Shown here: piece by piece, positions 45,432-52,407 of the stretch
How positions within the stretch are numbered: the stretch's first letter is position 1
Layout: the number at the start of each line of letters is the position of its first letter
Assembly: GCF_022340605.1 (NCBI RefSeq)
Contig: NZ_JAJDNQ010000111.1
Span: 1-52,407, forward strand
From: Thiohalocapsa sp.
GTDB lineage: Bacteria > Pseudomonadota > Gammaproteobacteria > Chromatiales > Chromatiaceae
DNA: 52,407 nt
Direction: 5' to 3'
The notes under the pieces: generated by a model
What the model saw: only the letters and a program-made list of their open reading frames with translations
Told to the model about the DNA's origin: nothing
The model's database searches: none
Program-made: the position numbers and the translations under genes

Positions 45432-46100
45432 TCAGAAGACGAAGCGCTCCGGCTGCGGCACGTTCCTGAGCGCCGGCACGGAGGTTTCGAACAGTGCCTC
45501 GCGGCGCAGATCGCTGCCCGAGCCGATGCGCGTCTCCAGGCGCGCCTCCATGACCGGGTCCTCGCCGACGATGACGAACAGGCGCCCGCCTGGCGCCAGT
45601 TGCTGTGCCAGCATCGGCACCGGCTCTTCGGTGGGGACCGAGCCCGTCACGGCGATGACGTCGAAGGGGCCGCCGTCCACCGGGGCCGCCATGGCGTCGC
45701 CGGCCCGCACCTCGACGCGGCGCAGGTTGAGCGCTTCGATCCGCTCGCGGGCGCCTTCGGCCAGGGCGGGGTCGATCTCGACACCGATCACGCGGCCGCC
45801 CAGGCGCGCCAGGCAGGCGGTGACATAGCCCGTGCCCGGGCCGATCTCCAGTACCTTGTCGCCCTCGCGCACCTGCAGTGCCTGCAGCATCCGGCCCACT
45901 ACCTTCGGCGGCAGCATGCAGGTGTCGGTGCCGATGGGGATGTCGATGTCTGCATACGCCAGCGCCTGGTAGGCGTCCGGCACGAAGGCCTCCCGCGGCA
46001 GCTCGCCCAGGACCCGCAGCACGCCCTCGTCCAGGACGTTCCATGGGCGTACCTGCTGCTCAATCATGTTGAAGCGTGCGATCTCGATGGGAGAGGTCAT
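45432..46100 (-). CDS. Protein-L-isoaspartate O-methyltransferase family protein
   Basis: The 222-residue protein has the Pcm/PIMT fold: EQQVRPWNVLDEGVLRVL, VLEIGPGTGYVTACLARLG (SAM motif I), VIGVEIDPAL and DVIAVTGSVP. True PIMT repairs isoaspartyl residues. This shorter, EQQVRPW-type subgroup often lacks the consensus TISAPHMHA before motif I (here PIGTDTCMLPPKVVG), so the activity may differ. It is paired with a rhodanese, a frequent context for this subgroup. ATG 46100 is chosen (MTSPIEIARFNM). Confidence 0.85.
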   Translation of the reverse strand: MTSPIEIARFNMIEQQVRPWNVLDEGVLRVLGELPREAFVPDAYQALAYADIDIPIGTDTCMLPPKVVGRMLQALQVREGDKVLEIGPGTGYVTACLARLGGRVIGVEIDPALAEGARERIEALNLRRVEVRAGDAMAAPVDGGPFDVIAVTGSVPTEEPVPMLAQQLAPGGRLFVIVGEDPVMEARLETRIGSGSDLRREALFETSVPALRNVPQPERFVF

Positions 46101-46235
46101 GCGGTTCTCCGAAAAGGCCCTTATTTTGTACGGGGAATGCAACCCGCCAAGGCTACGGTTTTTACGCGCCGGCGGCAAGTTTGCGGGCCGTCGCCTCCCG
46201 TGTACGGGGCGCGTGCGCGGGGCGCGTCCGAGGCT

Positions 46236-46241
46236 TACAAT
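46236..46241 (+). promoter_or_regulatory. Candidate -10 box of the secreted protein gene
   Basis: TACAAT at 46236-46241 lies 22 bp before ATG 46264, in the divergent gap with the Pcm-family gene. No convincing -35 hexamer is seen. Confidence 0.35.
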
Positions 46242-46263
46242 CCACGTAGATTCAGCAGCGGAG

Positions 46264-46668
46264 ATGCTTGCCGTGCAGAGATATCCATCGCAGGTGCTAA
46301 GCCTTTGGGCGGCGCTCGCGCTCGTAGCGCTGCCCGTCGGCCAGGCGCTGTCGCAGGGGCGCTCGGCAGGCTCGGAGGCCGCCACGGTGATGGAGGAGCC
46401 CACCGAGGAGCAGATTCGGACCGCCTACGCCGCGACCCTGGAGGACATCAACACGCGCAGCGCCGCCCAGTTGGGCGAAGCCGATGCGGCGCCGTTAACT
46501 GTCGTGCTTGAAACCCTCACGAAGCTCGGCTGCCGTAGCCTGGGCGGGCAAGGGGTGCAGTACGACTGCCGTGTGGAGCGGCACATCCGCCGCGGCGACC
46601 GTAAGCCCACCACCGATGTGGTGCAGCTCTGGCTCGCTCACGAGGATGGGCGCTGGATAGCCCGGTGA
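46264..46668 (+). CDS. Small secreted protein of unknown function
   Basis: The 134-residue protein has a probable signal peptide (MLAVQRYPSQVLSLWAALAL, then VALPVGQALSQ). The mature domain is small, with one Cys pair (Cys in KLGCRSL and VQYDCRVE) and ends VVQLWLAHEDGRWIAR. The pattern, helical then beta ending with Trp, is like small periplasmic proteins with an NTF2-like or similar fold, but I recognise no family. GGAGATG gives a close ribosome binding site. Confidence 0.65.
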   Translation: MLAVQRYPSQVLSLWAALALVALPVGQALSQGRSAGSEAATVMEEPTEEQIRTAYAATLEDINTRSAAQLGEADAAPLTVVLETLTKLGCRSLGGQGVQYDCRVERHIRRGDRKPTTDVVQLWLAHEDGRWIAR

Positions 46669-46759
46669 GGGCTTCGCGACGGGCGGGCTTGCGCGCAATC
46701 CATCATCTGCCGGTCGCAAGGTCGACGACAGCCGGCGGCCCGGGTAGGCGCCACGGGCG

Positions 46760-47884
46760 CTATAGGAGCACCAGGTTGTCCCGGTGGATCAGTTCCTCGT
46801 CGTCCACGAAGCCGAGCACTTCCTCGAACTTGCTACTGGGCAGGCCCTGGATGCGGATCGCGTCCGGCGCGTCGTAATTCACCAGGCCGCGCGCCACCTC
46901 CTGGCCCTTGCTGTCGACGCAGGCCACCACCTCGCCGCGGGCGAAATGCCCGTCGACGCCGGTTACGCCCACCGCGAGCAGGCTCCGCCCGCCCTCGCGC
47001 AGCGCCTTCACCGCGCCGTCGTCGAGCACCAGCCGGCCCGTGACACGCAGATGGCCCGCGAGCCAGCGCTTGCGCGCCGCCTGGGGTCCCTGGGCGGGTA
47101 CCAGCAGGCTGCCCACGTCGGCCCCCGCCGCGATGCTGCTGAGGCTCTGTGCGCGGCGCCCGGGGGCAATGACGGTGGCACAGCCCGAGCGTGCCGCGAG
47201 CCGCGCCGCGCGAAGCTTGGTGATCATGCCGCCGGTGCCCAACGCGCCGCTGCTGCCGCCGGCGGCCCGGTCCAGTCGCGGGTCGTCGACCCGGGCGCGG
47301 TCGATCAGCAGGGCGTCCGGGTCCAGGTGCGGATTGGCGGAGAACAGCCCGTCCTGGTCCGTCAGCAGGATCAAGAGATCGGCTTCCACGAGATTGGCCA
47401 CCAATGCCGCGAGGGTGTCGTTGTCGCCAAAGCGCAGCTCGTCGGTGGCGACGGTGTCGTTCTCGTTGACCACCGGCACCACGCCCATGGAGAGCAACGT
47501 GCGCAGGGTGCTGCGGGCGTTGAGGTAGCGCTTGCGGTCGGCGAGATCGTCCCGGGTCAGGAGCACCTGCGCCGTATGCAGTCCATGGCGCGAGAAACCG
47601 TCCTCGTAGGCGCGGATCAGGCCCATTTGGCCGATGGCGGCGGCGGCCTGAAGCGCGTGCAGTGACTGCGGGCGCTGTCGCCAGCCCATGCGCGCCATGC
47701 CTTGGGCGACGGCGCCAGAAGACACCAGCACCACCTCGCGGCCGGCGGCATGCTGCGCGGCCATCTGTGCGATCCAGGGGCCGAGGACCTCCGGGTCCAG
47801 CCCTGCACCGTCGCGCGTCAGCAGGGCGCTGCCGATCTTGACGATCCAGCGGCGCGTGGCGGGGATCTGCGTGCGGTGAAACAC
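46760..47884 (-). CDS. proB: Glutamate 5-kinase
   Basis: ProB phosphorylates glutamate in the first step of proline synthesis. The 374-residue protein has the amino-acid kinase domain ([69 protein letters not shown]) and a C-terminal PUA domain ([42 protein letters not shown]). The start is GTG 47884 with GAGGG close upstream. It is 35 bp after obgE, a conserved neighbour. The proA gene is not in the window. Confidence 0.95.
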   Translation of the reverse strand: MFHRTQIPATRRWIVKIGSALLTRDGAGLDPEVLGPWIAQMAAQHAAGREVVLVSSGAVAQGMARMGWRQRPQSLHALQAAAAIGQMGLIRAYEDGFSRHGLHTAQVLLTRDDLADRKRYLNARSTLRTLLSMGVVPVVNENDTVATDELRFGDNDTLAALVANLVEADLLILLTDQDGLFSANPHLDPDALLIDRARVDDPRLDRAAGGSSGALGTGGMITKLRAARLAARSGCATVIAPGRRAQSLSSIAAGADVGSLLVPAQGPQAARKRWLAGHLRVTGRLVLDDGAVKALREGGRSLLAVGVTGVDGHFARGEVVACVDSKGQEVARGLVNYDAPDAIRIQGLPSSKFEEVLGFVDDEELIHRDNLVLL

Positions 47885-47919
47885 GTGGCCCTCGGTTGCG
47901 GTGTCCGGAGGAATCCGAC

Positions 47920-49107
<1,188 letters not shown>

Positions 49108-49113
49108 TTACCC

Positions 49114-49144
49114 AAAAAGCGCAAGCCCCGCCTGGGCGGGGCTT
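49114..49144 (-). terminator. Intrinsic terminator after rpmA
   Basis: On the minus strand, AAGCCCCGC and GCGGGGCTT (49123-49144) form a 9-bp stem with a four-base loop. It is followed by GCGC and five T residues (49118-49114). It lies in the 268 bp rpmA-obgE gap and would partly uncouple obgE-proB from the ribosomal protein genes. The rest of the gap has TGGACG-containing degenerate repeats and no gene. Confidence 0.75.
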
Positions 49145-49261
49145 GACGCGGCCCTGAGGCCGTGGGACGGGCGCGTCTGCTGACCGGCGCCGGCGCGGCG
49201 ATTGGATGTCCCCGCGCGCCTCGGCGTAGTGTCGGCGCCGCTCCCAGTGCCGCTTTTCGCC

Positions 49262-49528
49262 TCAGCCCTGTGCCGGCGCCACCACGCTCACGTAGCGGCG
49301 GTTGCGCGGCCCCTTGGTCTCGAAGCGCACCTCGCCGTCGGTCAGCGCGTACAGGGTGTGGTCCCGGCCGCAGCCGACACCGACGCCGTTATGGAAACGG
49401 GTGCCGCGCTGGCGGACGATGATGCTGCCGGCGGAGACCTGCTGGCCGCCGAAGCGTTTGACACCGAGCCGTTTGGATTCGGAGTCGCGGCCGTTGCGGG
49501 AACTGCCGCCTGCCTTTTTGTGTGCCAT
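49262..49528 (-). CDS. rpmA: Large ribosomal subunit protein bL27
   Basis: The 88-residue protein starts [20 protein letters not shown] and has [20 protein letters not shown], both diagnostic for bL27. Its N-terminal tail reaches the peptidyl transferase centre. It is 31 bp after rplU. A strong terminator follows. Confidence 0.98.
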   Translation of the reverse strand: MAHKKAGGSSRNGRDSESKRLGVKRFGGQQVSAGSIIVRQRGTRFHNGVGVGCGRDHTLYALTDGEVRFETKGPRNRRYVSVVAPAQG

Positions 49529-49559
49529 GGAATAACTCCTCGCTGCTGGCGTCGGCCGG

Positions 49560-49874
49560 TTAAGCGCCGGCGATGCCGGTGATCTTCAGCTCCGTGAACC
49601 ACTGGCGGTGGCCCTGGCGCTTCAGGTGGTGCTTGCGCCGGCGGAACTTGATGATCTTGATCGTGTCGTGCCGTCCGTGCCCGGCCACCTCGGCGGTGAC
49701 CTTGCCGCCCTCGATGAACGGCTTGCCCAGCTTGACGCTGTCGCCGTCCGCGATCATCAGCACCTTGTCGAGATCGACGCTGGTGCCGGCCTCCGCGTCG
49801 AGCTTCTCGACGCGCAGCTTGTCGCCCTCGGCGACGCGGTACTGTTTACCGCCCGTTTCGATGACTGCGTACAT
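49560..49874 (-). CDS. rplU: Large ribosomal subunit protein bL21
   Basis: The 104-residue protein has [20 protein letters not shown], and the C-terminal [19 protein letters not shown] that contacts 23S rRNA. It is the first gene of the rplU-rpmA unit and has a recognisable sigma-70 promoter about 145-175 bp upstream. Confidence 0.98.
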   Translation of the reverse strand: MYAVIETGGKQYRVAEGDKLRVEKLDAEAGTSVDLDKVLMIADGDSVKLGKPFIEGGKVTAEVAGHGRHDTIKIIKFRRRKHHLKRQGHRQWFTELKITGIAGA

Positions 49875-50017
49875 GTTTCCAATTACCTTCCAACTTGCGC
49901 GGTCCGAGCCGGTGTCCGCGCCGAGTCTCAAGAATCCGAAGGGAGAGGAGCTGGCGCCCTGGAACGTCCGCCGATCGGCGTCGTCGCATTGAGTTGGCGT
50001 GCGGCTCAAGACCCGCC

Positions 50018-50047
50018 AGTATGTCTGGCTTTGTGCCGCTCAGTCAA
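50018..50047 (-). promoter_or_regulatory. Sigma-70 promoter of rplU-rpmA
   Basis: On the minus strand, -35 TTGACT (50047-50042) and -10 CATACT (50023-50018) are 18 bp apart. The predicted start is near 50011, giving a leader of about 135 nt before rplU. It points away from the tRNA promoter. Confidence 0.65.
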
Positions 50048-50157
50048 GGCTTTCGGCGCCCTTGGCGCTCGCATGCCGGGGAGCGCATGCCCGGGCGCCG
50101 GTGGTGGCCCGGCCGCGCTGAGCCCTCGCTGGACCCTCTCGGACCCGATGTCCGTGC

Positions 50158-50186
50158 GTGACAATCTCCTCTGCGCGGCTTAAACT
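50158..50186 (+). promoter_or_regulatory. Sigma-70 promoter of the tRNA pair
   Basis: GTGACA (50158-50163), a 17-bp spacer and TAAACT (50181-50186) lie just before tRNA-Cys. The spacing predicts a start near 50193, four bases before the mature 5' end. Confidence 0.65.
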
Positions 50187-50196
50187 TAGACGCTTG

Positions 50197-50270
50197 GGCT
50201 GAGTGGCAGAGTGGTCATGCAGCGGCCTGCAAAGCCGTGTACGCCGGTTCGATTCCGACCTCAGCCTCCA
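50197..50270 (+). tRNA. tRNA-Cys (anticodon GCA)
   Basis: The 7-bp acceptor stem is GGCTGAG with CTCAGCC, followed by T and an encoded CCA (50268-50270). The anticodon loop CTGCAAA gives GCA, and the T arm contains GGTTCGATTCC. The full cloverleaf of 74 nt can be drawn by hand. Confidence 0.96.
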
Positions 50271-50347
50271 ATTTCCCGCCTACCCGATACTTACCAGTTC
50301 GATTCCCTCTCGACGCTCGCCGCCGCGAGATCGCCCTCCATACGCCT

Positions 50348-50432
50348 GCCCGGGTGGCGAAACTGGTAAACGCATTGGACTTAAAATCCAACGGCTTCGG
50401 CCTTACGGGTTCGATTCCCGTCCCGGGCACCA
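50348..50432 (+). tRNA. tRNA-Leu (anticodon TAA)
   Basis: The acceptor stem GCCCGGG pairs with CCCGGGC, followed by A and an encoded CCA (50430-50432). The anticodon stem TTGGA/TCCAA has loop CTTAAAA (TAA). A long variable arm (CGGCTTCGGCCTTA region) marks a class II leucine tRNA of 85 nt. It is probably cotranscribed with tRNA-Cys, 77 bp upstream. Confidence 0.96.
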
Positions 50433-50655
50433 TTTCGCCGGCATCGCTCGAGAAAGATGCCCGAAGCCTCTGCGCATGCCTGCCAATTGGACGCCGTGCC
50501 GCCGGTCTTCGGTGGGGCTCGGTACGAGGGAATTGTGGCTTTCCCTAATGAATATGGGCGAAATTGCGACGTGCGGCACAGTCAGGCCGATTGCATCGAC
50601 TAAGCTCATGGTAGGGATGGTGGCGCGCACCGTCCCGTGACGCAGGGAGATAACC

Positions 50656-50802
50656 ATGGGCAACCGATGCAATCCCGCCCGCTCCGACCGCCGCGCTGCG
50701 GTCGTGGCTTTCGCCTGCTCTGCGCCGCAACCGGCGCTCTTGACTGCTTGCACCCTCTCGGCCGCGATTTGCTTGGTCGCTATGACGATCGTGTCGCTGT
50801 AG
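50656..50802 (+). CDS. Putative 48-residue protein with hydrophobic C-terminus
   Basis: The frame from ATG 50656 has a good Shine-Dalgarno (AGGGAGA, about 7 nt upstream). It encodes a basic N-terminus (MGNRCNPARSDRR) and a hydrophobic tail (PALLTACTLSAAICLVAMTI, then VSL), with five Cys in total. It could be a tail-anchored small membrane protein. No homologue is recognised, so it remains hypothetical. The flanks 50433-50655 and 50803-51031 show nothing else convincing. Confidence 0.35.
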   Translation: MGNRCNPARSDRRAAVVAFACSAPQPALLTACTLSAAICLVAMTIVSL

Positions 50803-51031
50803 CCGTTCTACCCGCCATCGTCCCCGGCGGGGACGGGGCCGCGGACCATTATGCCGGGCGGTGGTGTCGCCGGGTTGCGGTGGCGCCGCCGCGCAAGGCA
50901 TCGTAGCCTTCTGCCCCTGATGATTGACGCGCTGCCGTCGCATCACGCCTCGGCCGCTGTCTGCGGACCTATGCCATCCGCGAGTAGCGCCGCTTATCTC
51001 CATCCCTGAGGGACCTGAGGGGCCCATCGCC

Positions 51032-52369
51032 ATGAGTCTGCCCTTTCCCGAGCATCCTTTGCGCTATGCCGTCGCGCAGGAGCTGCACGTGCGCACCTTC
51101 GAGCCGGTGCGCGCGCCCGTCGCGGTGAGCCACTTCGCCTACCAATGTGGCGAGCGGGGCACCGGCGCCAATGTCGCCCACCTGCTGCGGTTACTGGAGC
51201 ATTTTGGCGTCGATGCGCCGCCGCCGGCGGAGGTCGGGCAGTATTTCTTTGTCGACCTCGGCGACTGGCGCCTGCGCTGGGAGCGCCACACCGAGTTCGT
51301 CACCTATGGCTTCTCGCGGGCGTTGTCGCCGGAGCGCGCGGCGGCACACCCGTTCGCGGACGAGCCCCTCGCGGGGCTGCCCCCGGAATGGCTTGCGGCA
51401 ATGCCCGGCCAAGTGGTGGCCGCCGTGCAGCTGGTGCTGGAGTCCGAGCAGATGCCGGAGCGCTCGCCCGCGGACCTGATGACCATTTTCGCCGGCAACC
51501 CGGTGATCGGTGCCGAGGTGGCGGGCGGTGCCGGCCTGGCTTGGTCGGACCTGCGCATCCACGACGACGGCTTCGGTCGTATGCTGCTGCGCGATCGCGG
51601 GCTCACCGACGCCCAGGCGGGCCGGCTGGTGAAGCGCGTGCTGGACCTGAATACCTATCGCGCCATGACCCTGCTGGGGCTGCCGGCGGCGCGCGACGCC
51701 GCGGCGGCACTCAGCGATGCGGAGCGGCGGCTCGCCGATGTGGCCGCGCGCATGGGGCGTGCCAACGGCGGTGAGCCCGGAGCAGCGGTCGCCGCGCCGA
51801 CGTCCGAGCGCGCCTTGTTGCGGGAGCTCACCGACGTCGCCGCCGAGGTCGAATCCGTCGCCGCGCGCACCGCCTCGCGCTTCGATGCCACCGTCGCCTA
51901 CCACCAAGTGGTTCAGCAGCGGCTCCAGCAACTGCGCCAGGAGCGCATCCAGGGCCTGCCCACCTTCACCGAGTTTCTCGAGGTGCGACTGGCGCCGGCC
52001 GTGAGCACCTGTCGCGCCACCGCCCGGCGCCAGGAGAGCCTCGCCGACCGTGCCGCACGCATGACGGCGCTGCTGCGGGCGCGGGTGGAGGTGCGCCTGC
52101 AGGAGCAAAATCGCAGCTTGTTGGATTCCATGGCTCGGCGCGCAAAGCTCCAGCTGCGCCTTCAAGAGACCGTCGAGGGGCTGTCCGTGGTGGCCATCAG
52201 CTATTACGGCGTCGGGCTTGTGGGCTACCTGCTCAAGGGCATCGCCGCCGCCGGCGTGCCGCTCGACACCGGCGTCGGCACCGCAGCGGCCCTGCCGCTG
52301 GTCCTGCTCGGCGTCTGGCTCGGTCTCAAGCGCACCAAGGAGCGGTTGCAGCGCGATGAAGAGCGCTAG
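51032..52369 (+). CDS. DUF3422 family membrane protein
   Basis: The 445-residue protein matches the DUF3422 family: HPLRYAVAQELHVRTFEPVRAP at the start, RWERHTEFVTYGF, GGAGLAWSDLRIHDDGFGRML and LNTYRAMTLLGLPAAR. A helical, coiled-coil-prone middle and two C-terminal membrane segments (VVAISYYGVGLVGYLLKGIA; AAALPLVLLGVWLGL) follow. Family members are predicted membrane-anchored proteins of unknown function. ATG 51032 fits the family start. Its stop codon TAG (52367-52369) is part of the CTAGCGCAAC end of a family A repeat. Confidence 0.88.
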   Translation: MSLPFPEHPLRYAVAQELHVRTFEPVRAPVAVSHFAYQCGERGTGANVAHLLRLLEHFGVDAPPPAEVGQYFFVDLGDWRLRWERHTEFVTYGFSRALSPERAAAHPFADEPLAGLPPEWLAAMPGQVVAAVQLVLESEQMPERSPADLMTIFAGNPVIGAEVAGGAGLAWSDLRIHDDGFGRMLLRDRGLTDAQAGRLVKRVLDLNTYRAMTLLGLPAARDAAAALSDAERRLADVAARMGRANGGEPGAAVAAPTSERALLRELTDVAAEVESVAARTASRFDATVAYHQVVQQRLQQLRQERIQGLPTFTEFLEVRLAPAVSTCRATARRQESLADRAARMTALLRARVEVRLQEQNRSLLDSMARRAKLQLRLQETVEGLSVVAISYYGVGLVGYLLKGIAAAGVPLDTGVGTAAALPLVLLGVWLGLKRTKERLQRDEER

Positions 52370-52407
52370 CGCAACGGTGCGCAAGCCCCGAGACCATCTC
52401 AGGTCGT
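52366..52407. repeat. Microsatellite-core element, family A, copy 3 (cut by window end)
   Basis: CTAGCGCAACGGTGCGCAAG, then CCCCGAGACCATCTCAGGTCGT, matches the left block of copies 1 and 2. The window ends as the simple-repeat core would begin. Confidence 0.8.

Overview
The window looks like chromosomal DNA of a high-GC, nitrogen-fixing gammaproteobacterium. A purple sulfur bacterium of the Chromatiaceae or a close relative is my best guess. That rests on inference from the molybdenum nitrogenase operon with a divergent draT, the NafY-like FeMo-cofactor protein, the gammaproteobacterial gene orders (PHP/yciO/M50/trpS/scpA/scpB/rluB; hisE/tatABC; rplU/rpmA/obgE/proB) and the dense REP-like repeats. 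No 16S rRNA gene or photosynthesis gene is present to settle the taxonomy.

Layout. Positions 1-5.2 kb: end of a TPR-glycosyltransferase, an IS630-family element with a frameshifted transposase, and a Hint-domain protein whose start lies 25 bp past the IS end. 5.7-12.4 kb: PHP phosphoesterase, YciO-type protein, site-2 protease, trpS, scpA, scpB and rluB, all on +. 12.7-19.8 kb (-): a DUF2177 protein and the nif operon nifH-nifD-nifK-nifT-ferredoxin-nafY, with a small nif-associated protein further downstream. The nifH control region has a NifA-type upstream site, an IHF site and a sigma-54 promoter. 20.2-23.7 kb (+): draT, hisE, and tatA/B/C, with TatC carrying a long extension. 23.9-28.3 kb (+): a LysR regulator, an XRE regulator, a lytic transglycosylase lipoprotein, rlpA and dcd. 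28.6-44.1 kb: a cell-envelope glycan locus with a PAP2 phosphatase, a DUF5989 small protein, an SGNH hydrolase, several glycosyltransferases, two ArnT/PMT-like membrane glycosyltransferases, an O-antigen ligase, a KpsC/S-like protein, a heptosyltransferase-like GT9 and waaA. 44.4-52.4 kb: an isochorismatase-fold hydrolase, a rhodanese, a Pcm-family methyltransferase, proB, obgE, rpmA, rplU, tRNA-Cys, tRNA-Leu and a DUF3422 protein.

How it works together. The nif block makes nitrogenase (NifH, NifD, NifK) with accessory and electron-transfer partners. DraT is expected to switch NifH off by ADP-ribosylating Arg101, which is conserved here. The envelope block is suited to building and ligating LPS core and O-antigen: WaaA adds Kdo, GT9 and GT4 enzymes extend the core, WaaL-like ligates, and PMT/PAP2/SGNH proteins decorate or trim.

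The most unusual layer is non-coding. At least two families of dispersed elements have a simple-sequence core (hexamer or dodecamer microsatellite) between conserved, partly inverted flanks. One family sits so close to gene ends that its terminal CTAG supplies the stop codon of two different genes. Several classes of REP/BIME-like palindromes lie in gene gaps, including inside the nif operon. Other points worth a second look are a FimV-like C-terminal tail on TatC, a candidate -10 box across an IS boundary, and two short uncharacterised membrane-type ORFs.
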